Assembly: GCF_002949735.1 (NCBI RefSeq) | Contig: NZ_CP026681.1 | Span: forward strand, 4,230,501-4,294,500 | Source: Nostoc sp. 'Peltigera membranacea cyanobiont' N6 | Lineage (GTDB): Bacteria > Cyanobacteriota > Cyanobacteriia > Cyanobacteriales > Nostocaceae | Direction: 5' to 3' | Length of the DNA: 64,000 nt | In this document: one piece after another, positions 44,691-52,602 of the stretch | Position numbering within the stretch: position 1 is the stretch's first letter | Layout of the letters: every line of letters begins with the position of its first letter | The notes under the pieces: model-generated | Told to the model about the DNA's origin: nothing | Seen by the model: the letters and a program-made list of their open reading frames with translations, nothing else | Databases searched by the model: none | Program-made: the position numbers and the translations under genes

Positions 44691-44842
44691 ATTTTAATAG
44701 TTGCTTATGATTGGTTGTATGGTTGTATGCGTAATTAAGCAAAATACAGTTTCATTTATTATTTGATTCAATAAAGAGAGCAGTAGAGCTATTTTTTTGT
44801 GTAAAATACAATTATGCGACTAGGATTAAAATAGTTAAGTTT

Positions 44843-45007
44843 AGAGGATGTTTGAAAAGTCCTCTTCTTGGTAGCAAAACGTTTTAGATCCCCCTAAATC
44901 CCCCTTCAAAAGGGGGACTTTGATTCCGGTTCCCCCCTTTTTTAAGGGGGGTTAGGGGGGATCTAAAGTGCCTAAAGTCACAGCGAAACACTTTTCAAAC
45001 AACCTCT
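44843..45007. mobile_element. 165-bp MITE-like element
   Basis: The ends AGAGGATGTTTGAAAAGT (44843-44860) and ACTTTTCAAACAACCTCT (44990-45007) are inverted repeats with one mismatch. Inside is a strong hairpin built from GATCCCCCTAAATCCCCC and its counterpart GGGGGGTTAGGGGGGATC, with CTTCAAAAGGGGG between. No reading frame fits. The layout is that of a non-autonomous element mobilised in trans; it sits right after the broken hsdS gene. Confidence 0.75.
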
Positions 45008-45022
45008 TAGGTACATAGAAGA

Positions 45023-46204
45023 TTATTCAAATGCTTCACGGAGGACGGTTTGCATGAGGTCTTCTGCAAGTTTTTTTCGGTGTTTGATTTGTTCTTCGAG
45101 TTGGTCAACTATTTTCATCAGATAATCAACTTTTTCAACGATCGCTTGTTGTTCGGCAAGCGGAGGAAGGGGAATAATTAAATTTAAAATTTCTGTACTG
45201 TTAATATTTTTAACCCCCGTTGTTGTTCTTACTGGTATTTCAATTTGATCCCTTACAAATTTAGATTCAAGGACTAAGTATAAAAATCTTGAAATTAATA
45301 AATTTTCAATAAAGCGTAATCTTACTAAATAACCTGCATAAGCATATCCTTCACAGTCACTTGAAACTATTGAAGTTCTTCCCACTAGAGATTTACTGCC
45401 ATTAGAACGAATCATTAATATGTCTCCATTTTGTAATGAATAACCCTCGATCTCTAAATCAGACATTAGAGTATATTTGAGATCACTTTTATAAATCACT
45501 CCATTTTTTAGATTTGGGATACGTAATACAGGAAAACCATTTTTAGAATAAGAGCATTTTTGAGAAGTTCCATATCGAAGACTTTCGACAATAGCACCTA
45601 ATTTTGTCCATTGCCAATTATGTGGTAATTCATAAAGTGATAAAAAATCTATGTCTGGGAGAGGTTTTTCTTGTTTGAGTTTTCCATCAGCAATTAATTG
45701 TTGTTTTTCGGCTTTGATTTTGGCTAGGAGTACGGCTGCGTAAGTATCTGGGTTGCCTTTTTGCATTGGATTGCGATCGCGCCATTCTGCCGTAAGTTGC
45801 CCTGCGATCGCCTCTTGTAAAATCGCCTATTTCAGTTGAGAAATATATTTTTCTTGCTTATTATTTTCTCTAATAGAATTAATGGAGAAATCATATATAC
45901 TAAACAATTTATCTGATGCGACGTAAATTTTTTCTGGTAAATTATGCGTTTTTTTGCTAATAAACTTCTTTACAAAAAAGCACTCTAAACAGTAGTTCAA
46001 ATAAGAAACTATTTGATTTTGTTCATTTATAGAAGGACAAATGAAGGGAATATTTCTTATTTTGCTTTGATTAATAATTGGTAAAGTTGATTTAAAACTA
46101 TCAGCTAAAATCAAATTTCGATTTGCTAGAAAATAATAATAAGCATATTCAGGAATAACACTTCTATTAAATTTTATACCAGTTATTTGTTGATAATTAT
46201 CCAT
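45023..46204 (-). pseudogene. hsdS: type I restriction specificity subunit (HsdS), disrupted
   Basis: The sequence from 46204 to 45023 is one frame interrupted by a single TAG at 45829-45827. Upstream it has IPEYAYYYFLANRN and INQSKIRNIPFICPS, the end of a first target-recognition domain. Downstream it continues AILQEAIAGQLTAEWRDRNP, then a second domain (LPHNWQWTKLGAIVESLRYG) and the C-terminal coiled coil (PPLAEQQAIVEKVDYLM). The family motif is KQAILQEAI, so TAG replaces a Gln codon (CAG to TAG). The N-terminal half of the first domain is missing and a hairpin repeat abuts the break at 46205. No hsdM or hsdR is in the window. Confidence 0.82.
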
Positions 46205-46266
46205 TTGTGGGATGGGCATCTTGCCCGTCCTAATAATTGGGGACGGGCAAGATGCCCATCCCACAA
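46205..46266. repeat. hairpin repeat, perfect 26-bp inverted arms
   Basis: TTGTGGGATGGGCATCTTGC then CCGTCC (46205-46230) is exactly matched by its reverse complement at 46241-46266, around a 10-base loop. It lies at the broken 5' end of hsdS. A single arm of the same repeat is at 42541-42566. Confidence 0.85.
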
Positions 46267-46316
46267 GAAAATTTGGGATATTTTTTTAATTGGAAGTCCC
46301 TTACGTAAGTCGTGTT

Positions 46317-47135
46317 CTAGAGTAACTTGAAGCCGAGTTGATTGAGAGCTTCCCGCAAGCGATCGCGTCCTTTCAATGACTCAACAGTGGCGATCCTTTG
46401 GGCTGAGTGTTCTGACCAATCACCAGCAACATTCATCTGTTGTTCAGTATAGAATTCTTTGATGATGTCGTTGTAATGAGCGATCGCTTCTTCTCGATCC
46501 GCCAATTTATAAGTTTCGCGGTGCAGCACAGCTGATTGTGGCAACCTTGGCTTAATCGCTGCTTCTACCTCTGGATTTGGATAGCCTACACATAACCCAA
46601 ATACGGCAAACACAGAGGAAGGTAAATTTAATATCTCTGCTACCTCTTTCGGGTGGTTGCGGATTGCGCCGATATATACTGTTCCTAAACCGAGTGACTC
46701 GGCTGCGGCTGTTGCGTTTTGTGCCGCCAAAGCTGCATCAACTGTTGCCGTCAAAAACATTTCCAAATATTCCAGCGCATCATGAGATATGCCGCGACTC
46801 TCAGCAACGTAACTTAGACGCGCCAAGTCTGCTAACCAAACCAAGAATAAAGGAACCTGTTTAATATGTGCTTGGTTCCCCGCTAATTTAGATAACTCCT
46901 CTTTGCGTTCTCGATCTTCGACTGCTACCACACTCCAGGTTTGCAAATTAGAGGAAGTAGAGGCAGATTGGGCAGCTGCAATTAGTAACTCCAGAGTCCC
47001 TGGTGGTAAAGGATCGGATAAATAAGACCGGATGGAACGGTGAGATAATAGTGTTGTCAGAGAATCATTCCATTGTTCGGGATTGAAGGGAATTTCACCG
47101 TAGCGCGATCGCAGTAGTTCTGTAGGATTAGTCAT
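46317..47135 (-). CDS. nitroreductase family oxidoreductase (NfsA-like)
   Basis: A 272-residue flavoprotein of the nitroreductase family. HRSIRSYLSDPLPPGTLELL and AAQSASTSSNLQTWSVVAVED form the FMN phosphate-binding start, and LGLGTVYIGAIRNHPKEVAE and VFGLCVGYPNP complete the FMN site. It would reduce nitro compounds or quinones with NADPH. ATG 47135 is used because GGGAG precedes it by 7 bases. It is monocistronic, flanked by repeats on both sides. Confidence 0.87.
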   Translation of the reverse strand: MTNPTELLRSRYGEIPFNPEQWNDSLTTLLSHRSIRSYLSDPLPPGTLELLIAAAQSASTSSNLQTWSVVAVEDRERKEELSKLAGNQAHIKQVPLFLVWLADLARLSYVAESRGISHDALEYLEMFLTATVDAALAAQNATAAAESLGLGTVYIGAIRNHPKEVAEILNLPSSVFAVFGLCVGYPNPEVEAAIKPRLPQSAVLHRETYKLADREEAIAHYNDIIKEFYTEQQMNVAGDWSEHSAQRIATVESLKGRDRLREALNQLGFKLL

Positions 47136-47177
47136 AATCAACTCCCAGATTTTCAGATATTTTATTCTGTAGAGGCA

Positions 47178-47284
47178 TATAGCGTTTCCTAATCATACAA
47201 AGTACATCATAGCCCCCTCATCGCTTGCGGGGAGGGGGTTGGGGGTGGGGTTCAGTACCACCTATTCAACTGAGAACCGCTATA
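47178..47284. mobile_element. 107-bp MITE-like element, copy A
   Basis: It begins TATAGCGTTTCCT and ends AGAACCGCTATA, which are inverted repeats at the ends. The middle holds CCCCTCATCGCTTGCGGGGA followed by GGGGGTTGGGGGTGGGG. An inverted copy with the same middle part lies at 56827-56932. No reading frame is present. Confidence 0.75.
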
Positions 47285-47326
47285 AATCCATTACATCCCT
47301 ACAGCCGATTTATGATTTTGGTCTAT

Positions 47327-48436
47327 CTAAATCTTTGGTGAAAATGCAGCATATTGCTCTTTCGTTAACACTCCATCTCTAACATCAACTTTTTTAGGAA
47401 TCAGCTTTAACTGATAATATGTATCAGCAACTTTTTGTTGCAAACCTATCAAATTATCATCAATTGGCACAATCCCAAAATTCCTCCTATTCGTAGCTAT
47501 TCTCATTGTCGCTATGTCAATTCCTAGCACAGATGACAAAGTTTGCGCTACTTCTTCTCGATGCTGTTTAGACCATTCTTCGAGATTTTTAATTTCTTCT
47601 AAAACTGCCTTCACCGTTTGGGGATTTTCAGTGACAAATTTACGGGTTGCCAAATAATATCCTCCCTGTTTATTAATTCCTGTCCCATCAACTAAAACTC
47701 TGGCTTTAGTTGCCTCTTGAGCGGCTGCATAGAAAGGGTCCCAAATAACCCACGCATCTACACTACCCTTGACGAATGCAGCACGGGCATCAGCAGGTGG
47801 TAAATATTTAGGTTGAATGTCTGCATATTTTAATCCTGCTTTTTCTAAAGCTTGGACTAACAATAAGTGGGCACTAGATCCTTTTTGAAAAGCAACTTTT
47901 TTGCCTTTCAAGTCAGTAAGTTTTTGAATTGAGGAATTCTGAGGAACAAGAATTGCTGAACCAGCAGGACTAACAGCAATACCAGCTACGTAAGTTAATG
48001 ATGCTCCTGCTGCTTGGGCAAATACTGGCGGCGATTCTCCAACATGTCCGAAGTCAATACTACCCACATTCATGGCTTCTAGCAATTGTGGCCCCGCCGG
48101 AAATTCAATCCATTGTACAGATATCCCATCTGGTGACAAACGCTTTTCTAAGACACCTTTGTTTCTCAGCAAAATGTTCGATTTTTGATAGCCAAATCTT
48201 AATACTGTGGCTTTACTAGAAGCTGAATTACTAACAGGTGTAGCACTGGGATTAGAAGAATTAATAGTTGATGGTGATGAGCAGGCAGCAAATAGCATAC
48301 TCAGACACAGCCCTGTAACAAAAGCCCCCGCAATTGGCAAAGAAGAGAATAATTTATTTTGGTTGTTAAATGAATTCCTGATTTTGATCGAGGACATCCA
48401 CTTAGCGATTAAGCGGCGAAAGATATGGTTAACCAT
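47327..48436 (-). CDS. aliphatic sulfonate/nitrate-type ABC transporter substrate-binding lipoprotein (SsuA-like)
   Basis: A 369-residue periplasmic binding protein of the SsuA/TauA/NrtA superfamily. The signal peptide ends in a lipobox, LFAAC. The mature part has LRFGYQKSNILLRNKGVLEK, IDFGHVGESPPVFAQAAG, LKGKKVAFQKGSSAHLLL and SVDAWVIWDPFYAAAQ, all typical of sulfonate-binding proteins. ATG 48436 has AAAGGGA nearby; an ATG at 48397 is an alternative start. No permease or ATPase is adjacent, so it is an orphan subunit here. Confidence 0.83.
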   Translation of the reverse strand: MVNHIFRRLIAKWMSSIKIRNSFNNQNKLFSSLPIAGAFVTGLCLSMLFAACSSPSTINSSNPSATPVSNSASSKATVLRFGYQKSNILLRNKGVLEKRLSPDGISVQWIEFPAGPQLLEAMNVGSIDFGHVGESPPVFAQAAGASLTYVAGIAVSPAGSAILVPQNSSIQKLTDLKGKKVAFQKGSSAHLLLVQALEKAGLKYADIQPKYLPPADARAAFVKGSVDAWVIWDPFYAAAQEATKARVLVDGTGINKQGGYYLATRKFVTENPQTVKAVLEEIKNLEEWSKQHREEVAQTLSSVLGIDIATMRIATNRRNFGIVPIDDNLIGLQQKVADTYYQLKLIPKKVDVRDGVLTKEQYAAFSPKI

Positions 48437-48878
48437 TAAAATCATCCCTTTGAACATATTAGTACTATATATCTATAGGAGTACCGGAGTATATTTATTG
48501 GGCATCCCTTCGGCGTAGCTTGCTTACGCTCAGAGCAAGTGGGGATTGTGAATCAAAGGTCTACGGGGGCTGGGATAGCTGCAAAATGGGGCACGTTGTA
48601 AAGTTTTGTAATGCAAAGAAAGCAAGCGCCTGTATGATATTTTATGGCAAATAACCTCTAAATACGCGCCTAATATACCCCGAAAGAAAGAATAGGAGAG
48701 ATGTTTATAGAGAGTTCTTCCGATTCTGTGAAAAACAAAAGAAAAAATAAAATTTATATAATTCGTATTTACAAGTTTTATTTTCCTCATATAGTATGAA
48801 TAGGCGAGTTAATCATCCTTCTCTCGAAATAAATCCTGACACAAAAAAAGTTAACTCCTATCTCTCTTAAGAGAGATG
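48437..48878. other. 442-base region upstream of the double-glycine peptide genes
   Basis: It contains a dispersed repeat (CTTCGGCGTAGCTTGCTTAC near 48509) and, at its right end (48860-48877), a perfect 18-bp palindrome ATCTCTCTTAAGAGAGAT just before the first duplicated unit. A minus-strand frame at 48530-48790 has no family resemblance and is not annotated. Confidence 0.45.
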
Positions 48879-49546
48879 ACTTTTGTTTTTTGCCTTTATG
48901 TCTACTCTGCAAGAAATACTACTGTGTGGGAACTGCTAGTCTTCTATGACATTAAGGGTAAATGCCGTATAGGTGAGATTTACATATCTATCAGGAACGC
49001 CTAACCTATCGGCGTTTATAAATATTGAGCGTATTTCCTAAACACTAACTTTTAGGAGAAAATCACATGGCTATGACAATGGAAACAGCCCAGTTAAACA
49101 ACCAAAGCATCTTACAAAATTTTGCTTTGGTTGAAGAACTTAACGAACAAGCTGCGGAAATAATTTCTGGTGGTGTCATTAATTTTACAGTTGAAAACGC
49201 CACAAGCCGCTTCGTCTGGCACAGATTAAATAATTCTACGAATGTAATAACATCAGGTGAAAAACGGGCATGTGCTAGCAATAGAAATCCAGGAATAATT
49301 GAATTTGATGCTAATCCTCGACTTTTCGGCATTCAGCTTACATCTAAGGAGGTATTTGATGGGGGAACATATAAATTTCAACCCAAAGCTACCGATCCCA
49401 GTATGATCGAGCTCGTCGGTTAAAGTCTAATTATTAGGAACTGTAATACCATTTCTATGTGTAGGTTGGATTGAGCGACAGCAAAACCCAACCAATATTA
49501 TCAAGGATTTTGTCGGGTATCGTTCCTCAACCCAACCGACCATATA
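48879..49546. repeat. tandem duplication unit 1 (668 bp) with double-glycine peptide gene
   Basis: The unit begins ACTTTTGTTTTTTGCCTTTA and contains CTACTGTGTGGGAACTGCTA. It carries the ribosome site TTTTAGGAGAAAATCA, the first peptide gene, and a trailing inverted repeat (TAGGTTGGATTGAGCGACAG ... CGTTCCTCAACCCAACC). It ends where the same start sequence recurs at 49547. Non-coding parts of units 1 and 2 are nearly identical by eye. Confidence 0.85.
49067..49423 (+). CDS. double-glycine leader secreted protein 1 (candidate bacteriocin-like)
   Basis: A 118-residue protein. Residues 1-36 form a leader ending LVEELNEQAAEIISGG, a classic Gly-Gly cleavage site for C39 peptidases. The predicted mature part is 82 residues, with NFTVENATSRFVWHRLNN, TSGEKRACASNRNPG and the ending DGGTYKFQPKATDPSMIELV. 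It has one Cys, so no lanthionine or disulfide is expected. It is longer than most bacteriocins and looks beta-rich. ATG 49067 has AGGAG 8 bases upstream. The second copy at 49745 shares 27 of 36 leader residues by eye but little of the mature part apart from a C-terminal signature. The exporter lies downstream. Confidence 0.8.
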   Translation: MAMTMETAQLNNQSILQNFALVEELNEQAAEIISGGVINFTVENATSRFVWHRLNNSTNVITSGEKRACASNRNPGIIEFDANPRLFGIQLTSKEVFDGGTYKFQPKATDPSMIELVG

Positions 49547-50227
49547 ACTTTTGTTTTTTGCCTTTATGTCTACTCTGCTAGAACGACTACTGTGTGGGAA
49601 CTGCTAGTCTTCTATGACATTAAGGGTAAACGCTGCATAGGTGAGATTTGTTTATTATCTACCAGCAACACCTAACCTGTCGGCGGTTATCGGTTATAAA
49701 TATTGAGCGTATTTCCTAAACACCAACTTTTAGGAGAAAATCAAATGTCTATCACAGTAGAAAAAGCCCTGCGGAACAACCAAAGCATCTTACATAATTT
49801 TGGTTTGGTGGAAGAACTTGACGAACAAGCTGCGGAAATAATTTCTGGTGGCACAAACCAAAGCAAAAACTTTACGATTACAAATAACACAACAGGTACC
49901 ATTTTTTACACAGTTGATGATGCGTTTGGGTACATAAGCCCCGGACAAAAACAAAACTTTAACACTAAGTATGATGGGAAAATGTCTTTCGATAAAGATA
50001 TTAGCCCAAATGACATAAATGTCCAGCAACAGGATTTGAAAGATGGTAAAGCATATCAATTTATACCCAGTGCAGGTAATCCCAATATCATTCAACTCGT
50101 CTAAAGTCTAATCATCGGGAGCCGTAATACCATTTCTATATGTAGGTCGGGTTGAGCGACAGCAAAACCCAAGCAACATTATCAAGGATTTTTTCAGGTG
50201 TCGTTCCTCAACCCAACCGACCATATA
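49547..50227. repeat. tandem duplication unit 2 (681 bp) with second peptide gene
   Basis: The unit starts with the same ACTTTTGTTTTTTGCCTTTA as unit 1. It has the same upstream segment, ribosome site and trailing inverted repeat, and ends at CATATA just before 50228. The start-to-start distance is 668 bases. Most differences between the units lie within the mature peptide coding region. Confidence 0.85.
49745..50104 (+). CDS. double-glycine leader secreted protein 2 (candidate bacteriocin-like)
   Basis: A 119-residue protein from ATG 49745, with AGGAG 8 bases upstream. A start at 49703 would add 14 residues and lacks a ribosome site. The leader ends LVEELDEQAAEIISGG (residues 21-36). The mature 83 residues contain no Cys: NFTITNNTTGTIFYTVDD, YISPGQKQNFN, FDKDISPNDINVQQQDL and the ending DGKAYQFIPSAGNPNIIQLV. 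The pattern DGxxYxFxPxAxxPxxIxLV is common to both peptides. It is followed after about 240 bases by the peptidase-ABC exporter. Confidence 0.8.
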   Translation: MSITVEKALRNNQSILHNFGLVEELDEQAAEIISGGTNQSKNFTITNNTTGTIFYTVDDAFGYISPGQKQNFNTKYDGKMSFDKDISPNDINVQQQDLKDGKAYQFIPSAGNPNIIQLV

Positions 50228-50240
50228 ACTTTTTCACTTA

Positions 50241-50266
50241 TAGAGACGTTTCATGAAATGTCTCTA
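50241..50266. repeat. 26-bp near-perfect palindrome before the exporter gene
   Basis: TAGAGACGTTTCA is followed by TGAAATGTCTCTA, its reverse complement with one mismatch. It belongs to the same family as 4878-4903 and 52504-52523 (TAGAGACG...). It may end the peptide transcript or be a plain repeat. Confidence 0.7.
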
Positions 50267-50344
50267 CATCTAAATTCATACTTCAATTATGCAACGCCTC
50301 AACTTCTTTCACTGTAATTTTCGCCCCAAAAATCGCGCTTGAAA

Positions 50345-52531
50345 ATGAAATACAAAATTGTCCTTCAACACAGTGAAGAAGATTGTGGTGCAGCCACTTT
50401 AGCTACGATTTCCCAACACTACGGACGCACATTTACCCTTAACCGCGTGCGGGAAGCTGTTGGTACTGGGGCGAGAGGAACTACTCTATTGGGATTAAGA
50501 CGGGGCGCAGAAGCCCTGGGATTCCATAGTCGGCAAGTTAAAGCCACTCCTCAACTCATCAACCAATTAGATCAAACTCCTCTACCTGCGATTATTCACT
50601 GGAAAGGCTACCACTGGGTAGTATTATACGGTCAGAAAGGGAAAAAATATGTAATTGGCGATCCTGGTGTTGGTATCCGTTACCTGACTCACGAGGAGTT
50701 AATTAAAGGTTGGAGTAATGGGGTGATGCTGCTACTCCTTCCCGATGAAAGCCGCTTTTATCAAAAAGAATCAGATAAGATTGGCGGTTTTGGACGTTAC
50801 CTACAACGGGTTTATCCCTATCGGTTTATTATCGCCCAAGCGATCGCCATGAATATCGCTATTGGGCTGCTTTCCCTGACATCACCCTTCATGATGCAGC
50901 TACTCACCGATGATGTCTTAGTGCGGGGAGATACTCAACTATTAACGACTGTCGCTATTGGCGTAATCACTCTGAACTTAATTAGAAGCGCCATTAGTTT
51001 AGTACAATCGCACCTGATCGGTCATTTCAGTCAAAGATTGCAATTAGGATTAATTCTAGAATACGGGCGCAAACTCTTACATTTACCCCTATCTTATTTT
51101 GAAGGACGACGCAGTGGGGAGGTTGTCAGCCGCATTGCAGATGTTCACGCTATCAATAACTTAGTTTCCCAAATTGTCCTCGGATTACCCAGTCAATTTT
51201 TTATTGCTGTAGTCTCCTTGGGCTTTATGCTTTTTTACACTTGGGAGTTAACTCTGGCTTCTATAGTTGCATTTCTCATTGTCACGGCTGTTAACTTGCT
51301 TTTCTTACCAGCACTGCGACAGAAAACCCGCAATATGATTGTTTCTGGTACAGAAAACCAAGGTTTTTTAGTAGAAACATTTCGCGGAGTACAAGTCTTA
51401 AAAACTACCCAAGCTACACCCCAAGCCTGGGAAGAATATCAAGGAAATTTTGGTCGTCTGGCTAACTTGGGCTGGAGTACCATGCAGCTAGGACTTTACA
51501 GCAGCACAATTACAAGTATTCTTTCCACATTTATTAATATTGGTATTCTCTGGATTGGTAGCTATTTAGTAATTAATCGGACTTTAACAATCGGACAATT
51601 AATTGCCTATAACGGCATGAGTAGCAATTTTCTCGGCTTTTTGAGTTCTGCCATTGGCTTAGTAGATGAGTTTATCACTTCCCAAATAGTTATTCAACGA
51701 CTGACAGAAGTTATTGATGCTACTCCAGAAGATGAAAACGATTTTAAAAAGCAGTGGGTAGAAATTCCTGCTAATGCAGATATTACCTGCACGGAAATTA
51801 ATTTTCACCATACAGGTAGAGTTGATTTATTGCAAGATTTTTCTGTAACTATTCCTGGCGGTGAAGTAATTGCTCTAATTGGTAAATCTGGCTGTGGTAA
51901 AAGCACTCTAGCAAAATTGATTCCTGGCTTATATACAATTCAATCAGGAAATATTCGCTATGGTTTTTATAATCAGCAAGATATATCTTTAGAATGTTTG
52001 CGGCAACAGGTGGTTTTACTACCACAAGAAGCTCATTTTTGGAGCCGGTCTATTTTGGATAATTTCCAATTTAGTTATCCTCACCTGAGTTTTGCAGACA
52101 TTGTTACAGCTTGTCAAATTACTGGTGCTGACGAATTTATCAGTGAACTACCTGATAAATATCAAACTGTCTTAGGAGAATTTGGTGCTAATATTTCTGG
52201 TGGACAAAAGCAACGATTAGCTATATCTAGAGCCATAGTTACTAACCCACCCATCCTGATTTTAGATGAATCTACCAGCGCCCTCGACCCAGTGAGCGAA
52301 GCCCAAATACTAGATAGGCTTTTAGACCATCGCCTGGGTAAAACTACTATTTTGATTAGTCACCGTCCTAGGGTGATCCAGCGTGCAGATTGGATTGTAT
52401 TTTTAGAACAAGGACGGTTAAAAATTCAAGGTAAACCAAATGATTTGCGGCAAGTTACTGGGGAGCATTTAGACTTTTTGGATGATGTGATTTTGAGTCT
52501 TTCAGACGCGATAAATCGCGTCTCTACATGA
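50345..52531 (+). CDS. peptidase-containing ABC exporter (C39, PCAT type)
   Basis: A 728-residue protein. Residues 1-125 are a C39 peptidase with catalytic Cys in HSEEDCGAATLATI (C14), His in YHWVVLYG (H90) and Asp in VIGDPG (D106). Membrane segments follow (about 155-440), then an ABC domain with Walker A LIGKSGCGKST, signature ISGGQKQRLAISRA and Walker B ILILDESTSALD. It should cut double-glycine leaders and export the cargo. ATG 50345 gives MKYKIVLQHSEEDCG, the usual start; a TTG two codons upstream is possible. Its last ten codons come from a palindromic repeat (52504-52523). Peptide genes upstream and HlyD downstream make it part of one export system. Confidence 0.92.
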   Translation: MKYKIVLQHSEEDCGAATLATISQHYGRTFTLNRVREAVGTGARGTTLLGLRRGAEALGFHSRQVKATPQLINQLDQTPLPAIIHWKGYHWVVLYGQKGKKYVIGDPGVGIRYLTHEELIKGWSNGVMLLLLPDESRFYQKESDKIGGFGRYLQRVYPYRFIIAQAIAMNIAIGLLSLTSPFMMQLLTDDVLVRGDTQLLTTVAIGVITLNLIRSAISLVQSHLIGHFSQRLQLGLILEYGRKLLHLPLSYFEGRRSGEVVSRIADVHAINNLVSQIVLGLPSQFFIAVVSLGFMLFYTWELTLASIVAFLIVTAVNLLFLPALRQKTRNMIVSGTENQGFLVETFRGVQVLKTTQATPQAWEEYQGNFGRLANLGWSTMQLGLYSSTITSILSTFINIGILWIGSYLVINRTLTIGQLIAYNGMSSNFLGFLSSAIGLVDEFITSQIVIQRLTEVIDATPEDENDFKKQWVEIPANADITCTEINFHHTGRVDLLQDFSVTIPGGEVIALIGKSGCGKSTLAKLIPGLYTIQSGNIRYGFYNQQDISLECLRQQVVLLPQEAHFWSRSILDNFQFSYPHLSFADIVTACQITGADEFISELPDKYQTVLGEFGANISGGQKQRLAISRAIVTNPPILILDESTSALDPVSEAQILDRLLDHRLGKTTILISHRPRVIQRADWIVFLEQGRLKIQGKPNDLRQVTGEHLDFLDDVILSLSDAINRVST
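52504..52523. repeat. palindrome forming the C-terminus of the exporter gene
   Basis: AGACGCGAT (52504-52512) and ATCGCGTCT (52515-52523) form a 9-bp stem around AA; TCTAC follows, as in the copy at 4878-4903. The exporter frame reads DAINRVST through it and stops at TGA 52529-52531, so the repeat has supplied the end of the protein. Confidence 0.8.
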
Positions 52532-52602
52532 GGGTTTTGTGGCTCAAATGAACTGTATTTGCTAATATCTTCACCTATTTTTCAATTTTGAAGTGTCTAA
52601 CT

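Noticed and set aside
45827..46264. Two separate hsdS genes
   Set aside because: Both parts lie in the same frame, separated only by one TAG in a conserved Gln position, and no second start is supported.
48530..48790. 86-codon minus-strand frame before the peptide genes
   Set aside because: AT-rich, Tyr/Ile/Ser-heavy, overlaps a dispersed repeat and has no ribosome site.
48879..50227. Lanthipeptide or other modified RiPP cluster
   Set aside because: No modification enzyme is nearby and the mature peptides have at most one Cys; a plain GG-leader export system fits better.
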